From Guadua angustifolia (lineage: Eukaryota > Streptophyta > Magnoliopsida > Poales > Poaceae), in contig CM070506.1 of the NCBI GenBank assembly GCA_036346375.1, positions 558,001 to 622,000 on the forward strand: a stretch of 64,000 nt of DNA, in the 5' to 3' direction. The position numbers and the translations under genes are program-made. Positions within the stretch are counted from its first letter, which is position 1, and each line of letters begins with the position of its first letter. Below are positions 47,871-60,081 of this stretch, piece by piece. The notes beneath the pieces are model-generated. The model had not been told where the DNA came from. It did not search any database and saw only the letters and a list, made by a program, of their open reading frames with translations.

Positions 47871-49554
47871 AACTAGAAATACTTATGATCTATGAAAGAT
47901 AGCACAGATTTACAAAGATCATAAGAATTAAGATGAATCAAGATACAAAATGATGCCTTTTCTATGATTTCTCCCCCTTTTGGCAATATAGGCATCAAGA
48001 TGACATTTTCTTTTCTCTCCTTTTTTTTGTTTTTATGCAAGTAATGCAGCCTAAGGGAGCTTTGAAGATTATCCATGTGACCAACAAGACAAGTTACGAC
48101 TCCAAGCTAAGTTATAGCAAAAATAGACTAAGATAAGGCATGTCCAAGTGCAAATAAACATTTTGCTAGCAAGATTTAGTTAAAACCATATCATTTTTAG
48201 CAAGATTAAACATGAACAACACTTGTCATTAGTTTCAAAACTAAAAGCAAAGCCATTCAAAGGATCAAATGGAAAACCTAGAGTTCAACCTACTCAACAC
48301 TTTGGAGAATCTAGAAGTGCATACAAAGTCCTTCGAGCTTATATGTTTTTTCATTGTATGCAAATTTTTCTTTGAATCTTTGAAAGACATAGCGGGGTGT
48401 AAATGTTTGACATTATTTGCATTCTTTACCCACATATGTTTTTTGTTTTGCATTTCATTTAAAACAATTGACTCAAGCCATATTTGATCATCTCAAGAGG
48501 GACTCTTAAGAGAATGATCTTGGTCATACACAACACACTCCAAGTTCATCTCAAGTGAAATGAGAAGCCGTCTTGTGAATATGAGGTGTTGAGTCTAATG
48601 CACACAAAAAGAGTCAATTTTGCTTTACTTTTATTTTAGCATTTTCATTGTTAAGCTAGTGAAGGACTCAAGTATGGATCAAACAAGATTCACCCAAGTT
48701 GCTATAGGAACTCTAGAGAATATCAAAATTTCACAAATCATGACAAAAACACCTAGAGAAGAAACTTAGCAAGTAAACGCAACATGTTTTATCAAGTTTT
48801 TCTTTTAACGCTCATTTTTCAATTTTTGTAAGCTTAGCAAGATAAATGAACTTGAACATATCTAAGCAAGTAATTTTCTTCATAATATAGCATGGTGTAT
48901 AAAATGAAACATGGATCATTTGCATAATAGACAAAGCTCATAAAATGAAAATCAAGTCTATATGCAATGCATGAGATAGATTCTTAAACTCCCCCTCAAC
49001 ATGTGATTCCATTTTAAGCACAAATCTGATTTAAATTGAGTTATTAGCAAGATTAAGCTCAAGAATGGATGAAAAGAACTCAATTAAAGCCAGAAACATA
49101 GAATGGAGGGAAGAACTCAAGAAACTGCGAACTGGGTGGCTATAGAGTATAGAAAAGATGGTAGAGAACACTACGGCTCAGACTCGCTCTCATCTTCCCC
49201 AATGACTAACATAGGGAAGCTGCCTCTAGATCCCAAACTAAGGAGTGCACACAGACCCTGTCTACCCAGGGGGCCCAACACCTGCTAGACTTATAAGACT
49301 GTGAGGGAACTCAACCTAGAGAGAAGAGAGAACAGCTAATTAAGCATGATAGCAACCTAAAACACAAGATGAGAGGTCCATGCAAAGCATGCCAGAAGTC
49401 TAAGTGAAGTGAACTCATAACTCTAAGGAATAAAACCCATAAGCACCTAGAGCGATACAAAAGAAAGGAAAAACTGAAATAAAATATAATCCATGATATC
49501 TGGATCGGCTCCCCTCACGAGAAGGCCGTAAGGGCACACAACTCCAAGCTCACT
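47871..49554. other. Copia 3' region between pol and the 3' LTR
   Basis: AT-rich stretch after the end of pol (minus strand). Some long-LTR Copia elements carry an extra 3' ORF here, but no frame on the minus strand shows a pattern I can assign. Confidence 0.4.
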
Positions 49555-50218
49555 CCTCAAGGCAACAAACCTAGAGCTATCCAAAGGCTTGGTAAAGATA
49601 TCGGCCAAGCGGTGGTCACTCTCTCTGTTGGAGCACTATGTCTCCTTTCTCCACATGGTCTCTAAGGAAGTGATATCTAATATCAATGTGCTTAGTCCAG
49701 GAGTGCGGCACTGGGTTCTTGGTAATGCAAATAGCAGAAGTGTTATCACAGAAAAGTGGAACACTCTCTATCTCTAACCCAAAGTCCCGCAAGGTCGATC
49801 TCATCCATAGCACACAGCTCTGACAAGCGGGCTGCTGACAACATACTCGACCTCGTGATTGGGTATGCGACTCGGGCGCTTCTTAGATGACCAAGAAACA
49901 AGAGAAGTGCCAATGAATTGGCAAGTGCCAGAAGTGCTCTTCCTATCTATCCTACAGCCGGTAAAGTCTGCATCAGAAAAGGCTCTAAGGGATAGACAAG
50001 AAAAAGAAGAGTACCAAATACCATAATCAATGGTAGCTCGAAGGTACCTGAAGATGCGTTTCACCGCCTAGCGATGAGAGGCACGAGAAGCTGAAGCGGC
50101 GCACATACACTGCAGTAAAGTGTATGTGCAGGCGTGAGGCGATGAGATACAAGAGGGAGCCAATCATGCTCTGGAACTCCTTTTGAACACACTCTACTCC
50201 CCCTGAGGCACACTCCAA
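49555..50218 (-). pseudogene. Copia reverse transcriptase end and RNase H, broken
   Basis: On the minus strand: SMIGSLLYLIASRLHIHF, then KRIFRYLRATIDYGIWYS and FSDADFTGCRIDRKSTSGTC. After a frame change come LFCDNTSAICITKNPVPHS, KHIDIRYHFLRDHVEKGDI and LADIFTKPLDSSRFVALRSE. These are the standard closing motifs of Copia pol. At least two frame changes separate them. Everything upstream of the reverse transcriptase tail is absent or unrecognisable. Confidence 0.88.
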
Positions 50219-53200
50219 ACTCTCACCTCACAAGAGATAGCTAGAAAGCTAGAGGAAAAGAAATAGGATCAAAAAATCACATGGTCTCTAAGGAGCAAGA
50301 TGACTCAAGGTAAGAAGCCACCTGACTATGCTAGAAGCCCAATCAAAAGACTCTGAGCAGATAGGACACAAGCTCTACCTATAAAAGAACCACAACTTCC
50401 TAAGAGACCCAGAAGAAGCCTAGGGAAGACAAGGGAACACTCAGCTGCTACCTAATCACAAAACTGCTAAGACCCTAAAATGCAGGAAATTTCGACAATA
50501 TCTTCTCTAAAAATTTGGACATTCACTCAGCAGACAAAAGAGCAGCAATCACATATATAAACATAATATACCATCCTAACAACATCATACACCATATTCT
50601 AACCACAATCAGCAATATAAACATGACAACTAGTCCCACATCATCAAGAACCCATCACCATTATCAACATTTGAAGAGGTACTTACTTGCTGTAGTGTAG
50701 TGCAAGTAGTGGTAGTGACTTGAAGTGGATCCAAAAAGCGAGGAGAAGACTTAGAGATAATCCTAGGATGATGGTCTTCTCCTCGCATGAAAAGCCTACA
50801 CACATGCATCCAACAAATCTATGCTTTGGCGGGGTTAGGCAAATCCGGTTCCTAGAGTGCGGATGGATAAGATACAAAGATGGTGTGGCAAGCGATCATC
50901 TAGAGCATGAACATGATGCAAATGGCAATGTAAGATCATGAATCACAACCGAGCTAACAATAGCATCAAGATCCATATATTCATAAAAAGTAGTGAGAGC
51001 ATACCCACATGATAAACAACAGCAAGGTGCATCATAGCAACATCATGCTGGCAGAAGAAGCTAAGCAAGGTGCATCACAGCAACAAAATGCTAGCAGGGG
51101 TCATATAAAAGCCTAGAAATACATGGATCAAGTTACTATCCTAAACATGACAATGAGCATGTAAATGAAGAAATGCCACAATGAAACACAACAACATGCT
51201 ACTAGATATAACATGAGAAAGATAAATGATGACAACCAAAGAGGATCATACATAAAACAAGCCAATTAGCAACATCAAGATCCATATATCCATGGTCTCA
51301 ATAACAACATTTATATGCTGCGAAAAGGCTCGACATTTCAAGGGCATCTGTGGTGAGCCAAACACAACCAGACCAACAAAAGGTCCTAGGGACACAGGCA
51401 GCATGGAAGTAAATGGTGACCATAGATACATAGACTAGAAGCTGCACATGGCAACACTCTATGCATGATGATGAATACATGCCATGAATAAAGAACACAA
51501 GCTCATGCAAAATAGGTATGAAACATATGAGCATGAAGGGCAATAAAAGGTGATGAGCAATACAAGTCACAAAGCGGTAGCTAAATCATATAACTCTAAT
51601 CTCATGAAAAGCACTCACATGTAGCACAAAGTCTGGCAAACAAGGTCTAAACAACAAAGCCAATCATGTGGCACAAACTCTGGCATCACAAGTCAAGACA
51701 CAAAGCTAATCATGGATGTAATAGAAAATCAGGGTCATACAACCTAGATACTACTCATGACTATATAAAACAAATGATATATAGCACATGCTCACAATTA
51801 AAACAAATGCTCATACCAAATGAACAATATCATGGACATGATAAAACAAGAAAATCACATGCTGGGGAAGGGCACATGAATACAAGATATAATACATGAA
51901 GCATAAAACATGGCCAGGAAAAAACATGCTATGGCACAAAACAAGAAAGACAAAAACTAACCTAGCAATGTACATATAATACACATGGGAGCTAGAGCAA
52001 TCACAACATGTCATTGGAAGTGATGGTCACAAGTATAAAGGACATGAGGGTATGAGATAGCTCACCATGGAAGTGGAAGTGCCCAATGCTGTTATCATGA
52101 AGCTCAACACCTGTGGAGCTAAACACGAGGCAGACGAAGTTGAAAGTACAAGCAGGTTAGCATGATGCACATGATGGTAATGCAGGAAGATCCAACCCTC
52201 TAGAAATAAGCCGTAAAGGCCAACTCAGAATTCACATCGAGTGCCAACACTGAAAAGCGACAAAACCGATCCTAGAGGAGACTAGAAAAGACCAACATGA
52301 GTGACACACTTTCCTACAACTATTGCCGTGAGTGGGCACCTCGAGGGAAAATGAGGTCCACTACTTGCGCACGGCGGAGATGATGCCTCGGGACAACTCA
52401 TGGACTAAGAATCGAACTAAGAAAGCACAAGTCCACAAGATAATCCAAATCCACTCCACTAGGTAGTAATCAAATCCTCATGCTAACCTTAAACGACTCA
52501 TGCCATGAGAAAGGCAAAGAGCACCTAATAGCATCATCGCATAGACATGACACAAGGAATCAGCACAAGAGGGCAAACAACTACAAAATATCCATCATTC
52601 CCACCAACAAGGGCAAGCACAATCAAAACAAGGAAATCACCTGGACAAGCAAACAAAACACCTAAACTACCCGCAAGAACACCGAGAAGAAATTCAACTC
52701 TAAATATAAGGGTGAATGCAAGGCAAAAGATGTAGAAAATAGGGCAATGCACATGTGAATGATGCTAACATGATAATCAATGTATTCATAGCATCAATAG
52801 ATAAGAATAAGTAAGCATAACCTTAAAATTACTACCACCATGAGCGATTATTAACAATTGGGCGCAGAACTAGAGCACAAGTATGAAAACAACAAGATAT
52901 GGCTCTAGCTAAAATTAACTGCACTAGAGAGAGATCAAACCCTAGATCAAAGCAATTATTACCAATAGAAAACATACTAGAGCATTTGACATGATATCAA
53001 TAGAGATTTAGCTCTAGCCAAAATTAATTGCACAATGGAGAGGGAGAATGCAAGCAATGCCTACACATGATATAAATAAAATTCTAGCCATTGACTTAAG
53101 CAAATTCTGACTACCAAAATAATACAATCAAGCATATGTAGATAGGCAACACAAGTCATATGGCAAGAATGGCATGATGGCAAAATTAGTTTTCAACCTA

Positions 53201-53516
53201 GGCATGCAAGCATCAATATCTAAACATCATCAATGGCAAGCAAGGCATCATGAATAACCAGTGGTAAAATTGCAACCTAGTATATCTATCAAGCACAAAG
53301 GGAGAAAGGTCGCTAGGTTCTCACCTCACGTATCATGATGATGTAGATGGTCCATAGGAGTCGATTACGATCAACCAAGAAAACCACTCCACCATGGGCC
53401 ATCAGTCACGATCAATCACAAGAAAACCATCGCCAAGCTTGGAGTAGTCCACATTAGTCGCCGACTCTCGGATCGGTGAAGATCCCAAAGAAGCACCACC
53501 ATAGCTCGATACCAAT
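50219..53516. other. Copia interior with no recognisable gag or integrase
   Basis: About 3.3 kb rich in ACAACATG, GCATGAT and CATAAAACA words with local duplications (for example AAGCAAGGTGCATCA(T/C)AGCAACA twice near 51018-51085). No gag, protease or integrase motif is found on either strand. It may be replaced or decayed sequence. Confidence 0.5.
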
Positions 53517-55351
53517 TGAAGGATCGAGATGGCGAGCAGAGGGGGTGAATGGTGCAAATAAATTTCCCCCCAAAATACTCCAACTAAAACCTTGAAAAGA
53601 TCGCGCAAAGGAAATCGTGAAAAACCCGAACAACCAGACAACTATGTGTACCCCTAGCATGCATGGATGAGTTCCATAGAATATGTGGGGATTTTTGAGT
53701 CACAATTCTAGTTGTCTAATGTCCAAATCAAGAAGGGATCAAATCTACCCTTACTTTTAGAAAAAGATCAATTCAAATCATAAAAGCCACTTTTAGAAAA
53801 GCAAGAGCAGAAATTCCAGAAACTGTCTTCACTTTGAACAGGAGTTTGGTGGGTCTCTGCTGCTCAAGAAATTATGAGAAATTTTATTCCTATAAGCAGA
53901 TGAGTTGTGAAGAACTCCACTAAATTTAACTTCAAAAGACTTTACAGAAAAGTCATCAAAAATCAAAGAGCACAGATAGTCAGGAACTTCGAGCAGAAAG
54001 TTTGGGGCTCGGTTTTCACCTCATGGCGCCCAAACGGTGCAACAAGTGAACTCCAAAAGTTTTCTACAGATGTATATAGGAGTCACGCACAGTCTCCAAT
54101 AAGAATCACTCAAAAAAGATTTTTCTATATTTTTCTAAAAATCAAACACTAACTTCTGCGCGAAGAATAAGTTCTGGACAGCGTTGGAACTTGAAAGAAA
54201 AGATGATCTCTACTCAATCAAAGAGTGCAAAAGAGATGTAAAACCATATAAACACACTCAAAACATCCAAGATCAGCATTTAGAAGGAGGGGAGGCAAAT
54301 CCAAATTGCATGAATGTAGATTGCGGGAAAGTAAATGCGTAACGTAAATGCTAAATTTAAATTGCGTAAAGTAAAGACATAATGTAAATGCGGAATTTAA
54401 ATTTACAATAATGTAAAGAAATTTTTTTTGTATTTCTGGAAGGAGGAGGTATACAAAGCCACACAACAAAGTGAGCAAAACTCAAAGGAGCACAAAAACT
54501 CAGACAACCTTCAAGGGGAGGAGGCTACCCCTCCACCCTTATTTATATTACTCTTGGGCCACCTACCACCCTTGGATGAGTCCCTCAACCTAGAGCACTC
54601 ATATAAGGGCTAGGATTTGCCCACTCACACAGTCATGCAAGGGCTAACCCAAAACCCACACACATACTGGGGTTTTCTTGCAGTTTTCAAAGCATCTTGC
54701 CTAGACCCGCTAACCTATCAACTAGGCGCAATCCGATGGCCCTCATTGATCCACGCTGACATCTAGCTAGCATCATCTCCTTTCCTTGTCTTCTTGATTT
54801 GCCCGGACTCCGTCTCTGATCATCTTCCGGCGATCTCCCGACCGTCTGGACCTCCGACGCTCCTCGCCTAGTCCCGGTCATCCTCTGCCTCACCATGACC
54901 TAGCACCGTCGCCCTGCAACCATCAAAGACAAGGAAAAACCTTCCACATAGCAATGCCCACAAAGATATTCAATGATTATCCCAAAATCATTAATCGATC
55001 ATAATTGCGCTCAATCGTCCGGTGCTACTGCTCCCAGGCCGGTAGCACTAAGAAAAACAACCAACACTCGAATTGCTTCAAATCCAATTCACTTCAAATC
55101 AAACTCAATTTCAAATCAAACCAAGCTCAAAACTCGTCAATTACTCATCACACACAAGGATAGACCTCCACATGGTCTTTCAAACTGACTATCACAGGCA
55201 GTTCTTGAAACAGACCGTCTTTGATACCTATTATCATAGATAGATCAGAAATCGTTTGTGATGCGCCGTATTATTACTGACATATGTTTATAGATGGTTT
55301 GTTAGCGATGACATTTTTGCACCATCTGTGATGGCCTTTTCTGTAGTTGTG

Positions 55352-58150
55352 TTGGTTAGGTTAGTAATTTTAGAAAAGTACATAATTCATACCTTTAGAA
55401 AAAAATTGGTCAATAAAAAGTTTGTAATGCCCTTAACAAAGCAATACTAGATTTAATTTCTATTACCACCCCTTATTGTCAGGAGAGTGTACCTTATAAT
55501 TTCTCTAGCAATCCCCTTTTCAAAGCGAGCCCGATTGGATTCATCCTAGACACGGCCAAAGCTCTTAACAGAAAGTACTTCGTGTGCTCATCTCATCTCT
55601 CGACACGCACCAGTCTATCTTGGATCCTTGACTCCTTGTATAAGCACCACCACCTCTTCTCAATATGAATTGTCTCCAGCGTTACAAAGGCACGGAAAAA
55701 ATATAGGATCAAAGGAACGAAAGACATAGCTTTTACGTGAAAAAACCCTCAGAAAACCACAGATGCATGAAGTCTAATATCAGCATATGAAGAGATGTTT
55801 AAAACAGGGCTATCTCTTCTCTCATCTTGCTTGCCATTTTGCTTTTGTCTTGCTCTATTCTTTGGACTACAAGTACATATTTATAGTGGAACATAAAGAA
55901 CTTTGTATAGGAATAGAACTCTAAATTAGAGTAGGAAATAAAATCAAAACAAATTCAGATTATACTTTAACAATCTCCACCTTAAGATAAATTCTTGTAG
56001 CCGAAATATCAAAATCCCCTCAAAATGAGTCTTTGTCAATAGGTCTTATGCCTCGAAAGTCCAACGGACTAATCTAAATAAAAAAGACTGAAACAATCTT
56101 ATACAAATGCTTATTATAAAGTAAAATTGAATAAACCACCAGTAGATCCAAGCACACAGCTATCAACAAAGCAGACAAAAAAATCTGGGTCTTTAACAAT
56201 TCATAACCTCAGTAAAGTCTAAGCCTATGCAACTGACCTCCTGAAATAAATGCTTAACCATTTAATATCATAAGCCATAACATTACCTGAGGTGCTTAAT
56301 ATATAGCGAAGAAATTATATTATGGATATTTGACAAGCTCCACCTAAAACATAAAATTTGGCAAGCAATGCTCATTAGAGAGCAATTTGCACGTGTAACT
56401 ATCACGTACTTCAAACTACCGACTTCAAATGTAATTAAATTTCATGACATGATTGAAACTGATCCCTACAAAATTATCTGGGTGAAAGAAACTCTTCTAT
56501 CATCAATGGAGTATTAAATTGCATAAGACCCCTCATATCGAGTTATGACAATTGGACAATGTTGTAGTATCCACGCAAAAGCATACTCCTTCTTGTATTT
56601 CAATCCTTCATCTAAGTCGTAGCAATATATATTACCAATCTGAAAAATCAATCAATTATTTTTACCCTTTTGCAATTTATATTACCATCGCGCCTCTTCC
56701 TCTCACCATGCATCAGAGTGCGCTCTCGGTGCCATCGACCTTGTCACCTCGCCGTCCTCGCACTCACCGCCTTGAGGCGACACGGAGGCTTCCGAGCACG
56801 AGCGCTGCGTGCCACCGATTTGACCACGCCGCCACGTGGTCGTGTCGATGCGTCTTGCCTCCTCGCCGCATTCTTCCTCTGCGAAACACGCCATGGCTGT
56901 GAGTCCGCTTCTCACCGCCCACTTGTCGCGACATCATGGCCTCGTGGTGCGCTCGGAGAAAGGGCCACCGCCGCCACCTAGCTTTTGCACCTCCGGTCTT
57001 CGATCGCCACGCTTCTGCGCGCTTTCTCGTTGGCGATGGTCTGCTCGACGGTTCCGCTTTTCCGAGATGACTCTCTAGCCTTTAGCGATACTCGTTTCCA
57101 TGCCTCTAGAAGCGATATTAGAGCAAAACCTTCATTTTTAAACAATAAAATTTCGAAGAATATAATGCTAGCTACCATCAGGATATTATCAAATTCTTGA
57201 GAATTAATGTTGGCAAAGCCTTCATAATGGTCGCGCAAGCAATCCAAAATTACAATATATCAAAACATGGTGATTGAACACCAAATTCAGTTGTCTCCTC
57301 AACTAACAATATTTTTTTCTCAAAGTCACTTCGATCAAGTGTAGCACAAATGAACTCATTATGTTGAAAACTTGCAACTCCATCTTAGACTCTATATATG
57401 CAGATCTGACTACAATAATTCGTAGTAGATGATAGATCGTCGAGAAAATCGCTAATGATTAATTCCGTATTGATGCCGTCAATAATAGGAAAGTGGATCA
57501 GAAGATTGTTGACGGAGATGGTGTAGAATGATGCAGGGCAGCTCACGCGATGATGTTGGAAAAATCGATGCTCTAGAACAGTTGCTGCCTTTGAGCTCGT
57601 TCGATATGACGTCGAGTAATGGAACGGAGTCGAGGCGAGTTGAAATCGCTGAGTTGAGGGTGTTGATATCTCTTGGTATGATTGCATGTGTACGTAGCAA
57701 GGGCTTGCAAAATTTCTGATGTGCATGTAGCAAATTAAATAAAATAAAACCTCTCCTAAAGATTGAAAGATTGACGCCCTCCGTCGCTTTGAGCCGAGCG
57801 GCTCGGCTCGAGCGGCCGGCGGCTCGGCTACAAAAAAATTTCGTGATTTAGTCCTTTTGTAAATTACGAGCAGGTCCTTCGCGATTTTTGAGAGAGGAAG
57901 ATTTTTCCTCTAAATTCGCGTTCAGTCCTTCGTGCGCCATTTTACTGAAAAAAAGAGCCTCCGTTAGATTTAAATCGCGAACAAGCTCTTTTCTAATTTT
58001 TAAGGATAGCGACAGGTCCAAAAGCGTTACATTCAGTCCTTGCTCCTTACGTCTAGGTCCTTTCTCCGTTTTCCCTAGAAAAAATGTTTTCGGCACCAAG
58101 AATATGTGTGCTGACTCGTCTTTAGACTTTTTCCCACCTCGATTTCCCAT
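55352..58150. other. Degenerate repeat DNA, no gene recognised
   Basis: AT-rich to about 56690, including AACAATCTCCACCTTAAG at 55967, a phrase seen in Copia-related plant repeats. A GC-rich island at 56690-57080 has open frames on both strands without family motifs. Near 57790-57830 there are repeated GGCTCGG words. I see no terminal repeats that define an element. Confidence 0.4.
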
Positions 58151-58850
58151 CTCGATCTCTAATATTTTTTAGACCATGTATTATTACTCGGTGAACGCGT
58201 AGAGTGTTATACTCAGCAAAAGAAGGTTGTCGTCTCTAATAATTTTTCACCCTTTTCCCTCTAGACTTTTTCCCTACTGCCTCTAGACTTTTTCCCCACC
58301 ACGGTTTTCTAGCTTGGTCTCCAATATTTTCCAAGTGATTCATAGAAAAATAGAGCGCCGCCGCAAAAAAATATTCGACGAAAAAATGCCATGTGCGGCG
58401 TGTTACGCCGCGGGTCTCTGATATTTTTTAAAACATGTATTATTACTCGGCAAACGCATAGAGTATTAAACTCGACAAAAGAAGGTTGTCATCTCTAATG
58501 ATTTTTCGCCCTTTCCCTCTAGACTTTTTCCCCACCGCTGTTTTCCAGCTTGGTCTCCAATATTTTTCAAATAATTCGTCGAAAGAGATATTTCTACAGC
58601 TCTATCTTTCTATTTTTCCCCGTTTCGCTCGTTACTTCGACGATTTAAAAAATTAAACGCTGCCAAAAAAAAAGAAAATTTTCCTTCGAAAAAGCGCCAC
58701 GCACGGCGTATTACGCCACGAAAAATTTTGTATCCTTTCAACCGTTTCGCTCATTATTTCGACGATTTAAAAAATAAAATACCATCGAAAAAAAAACACC
58801 ACGCGCGGCGTGTACGCCGCGAAAAATTTACTAGTTAATCGGAATGAAGC
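58150..58850. repeat. Duplicated 170-190 bp unit with GGCGTNNACGCC palindromes
   Basis: The segments at about 58154-58342 and 58413-58580 share TATTATTACTCGG, AAAAGAAGGTTGTCRTCTCT, CTCTAGACTTTTTCC and AGCTTGGTCTCCAATATTTT. Short palindromes GCGGCGTGTTACGCCGC (58395-58411), CGGCGTATTACGCCACG and CGGCGTGTACGCCGCG recur at 58705 and 58810. Confidence 0.75.
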
Positions 58851-59645
58851 AAAAGTCTGCGGCCTGGGATGGATAGCTAATTCGTGTGTGACGAGCAGCT
58901 TTGGATCCGATCCGAGGAGACATGTGCAGGCACCATAGATGATGATGGGAATTTCCTCTTGGCGTACAAGGAAGCTACGCGCATGGCCACCCCGAGATTC
59001 GCTTGCTTTGACGTGTTACAAAGTCTCCACCTCGTATGGTTCCAAACTTAAACCTTCAACTTTGATATGACTTTTTATAAAATACAAAAAAAAATATATA
59101 TATATATAATCAAAAGAACTGGAGACAAGGATTTTATATAAAAAGCTCTTTTAGAAAGAAAAAAAAACACAGAGATTCGATCGGTGTAGAAGAGGAAGAA
59201 CACCAGTATGCGCAATGAAGAAAACCCAGATCAGATGGTTGATTTTCGGGAGTAAGCAGACTCGTGATTTTCTCACACATGCACGAGCGCGGCTTCTCCC
59301 TCTTTATTTGTAGCGCTGGCTAACGGGACTGAACCAACAAATCTTTGATAAGCTCCCAATCATAGCGTAAAATTTGTGGGATTAGCCCATAAATTTAGGT
59401 CTTCCCATTTTTAACCGAAGATCATAGCCAACAAGGCATATCTCCACTAGTTCAGCACCAAGCAACAGTATGCCTTTTGTTCCCCGCCAACAAGCACACA
59501 GGTGCTTATAGTTCATACACTCGAAAACGTGTACAAACTGAAGGAAAATGATTTACCATGCATACAATTTGCAGTATTCAATCATATTAGTTATCTATCT
59601 ATATCTTCTGATCAAACTTTGTACATAATTCGTATGAAAAACTTA
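58851..59645. other. Non-coding stretch, nothing recognised
   Basis: Contains a short (AT)n run near 59093-59108 and repeat-like text but no coding frame or terminal repeats I can support. Confidence 0.4.
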
Positions 59646-59873
59646 GGGCCTGTTTGGTAGAGCTCCGGATTCCAGCTTCTCATAATCTGAAACATGTAGC
59701 CTAAAATAAAGTGAATTAAGTTTATATGTTTGATCTAAAATGTAAACAAGATGATCTATCTAAACACTTTTAATGTATTCACAGCTTCAGCTTCACGAAT
59801 CTGGTGAAGTTAGAATTTTCAGCTTCACCAAATTCATGAATCTGGAGAAGCTGAATCCCTACCAAACACACCC
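59646..59873. mobile_element. Tourist-like MITE (PIF/Harbinger), 228 bp
   Basis: Ends GGGCCTGTTTGGTAG and, reversed, GGGTGTGTTTGGTAGG, with TTA duplications on both sides (59643-59645, 59874-59876). Length, TIR and TTA target are typical of Tourist elements. Confidence 0.85.
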
Positions 59874-60081
59874 TTAACTTTCATGAGCGTAGCGATGATC
59901 CTCCCGGTAAGGCATACACCACTTTGATCGAAATGTATTGGGCATGATCCCAAACACAACCAAATAGTAATATGTCATTCCCAACTTCGCCCGCTAAGGT
60001 TCGCTACCCAATGCAAATATCCTTGAGAGAACATGAACAAAGTGCAAACCAAATCCAGATTCAGTAATACACTACAAATTG

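Larger units (their letters stand above)
45559..55182 (-). mobile_element. Ty1/Copia retrotransposon, 9.6 kb, defective
   Basis: Two LTRs of 1666 bp (45559-47224, 53517-55182) begin TGAAGGATCGAGATGG and end ATGGTCTTTCA. Exact AACTG duplications flank the element (45554-45558, 55183-55187). The LTRs are very similar, so this is one of the younger insertions. On the minus strand a primer site TTGGTATCGAGC follows the 5' LTR and a purine tract AAGGGGAGAT precedes the 3' LTR. Only the end of pol survives, near 49560-50218; gag and integrase were not found. It sits in the right end of the CACTA. Confidence 0.92.
20719..55351. mobile_element. CACTA (En/Spm-type) element with nested insertions
   Basis: The left end is CACTACTACAAAAAGAAC; the right end, read as reverse complement, is CACAACTACAGAAAAGGCC. 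Both ends carry subterminal repeats of one kind: ACCGTCTGTGAT/ACCATCTGTGAT motifs at 20770-21060 and 55190-55340, in both orientations. The 3 bp flanks are TTA and TTG, a two-of-three match to a CACTA duplication. Subtracting four dated insertions (MULE, solo LTR, Gypsy, Copia, with their duplications) leaves about 3.9 kb with no TNP transposase visible but with host-gene-like exons. This fits a gene-carrying, non-autonomous CACTA. Pairing of these two ends is inferred. Confidence 0.75.

Noticed and set aside
56552..57247. GC-rich island that could be a gene's first exon
   Set aside because: No splice-linked downstream exon or family motif could be found on either strand.
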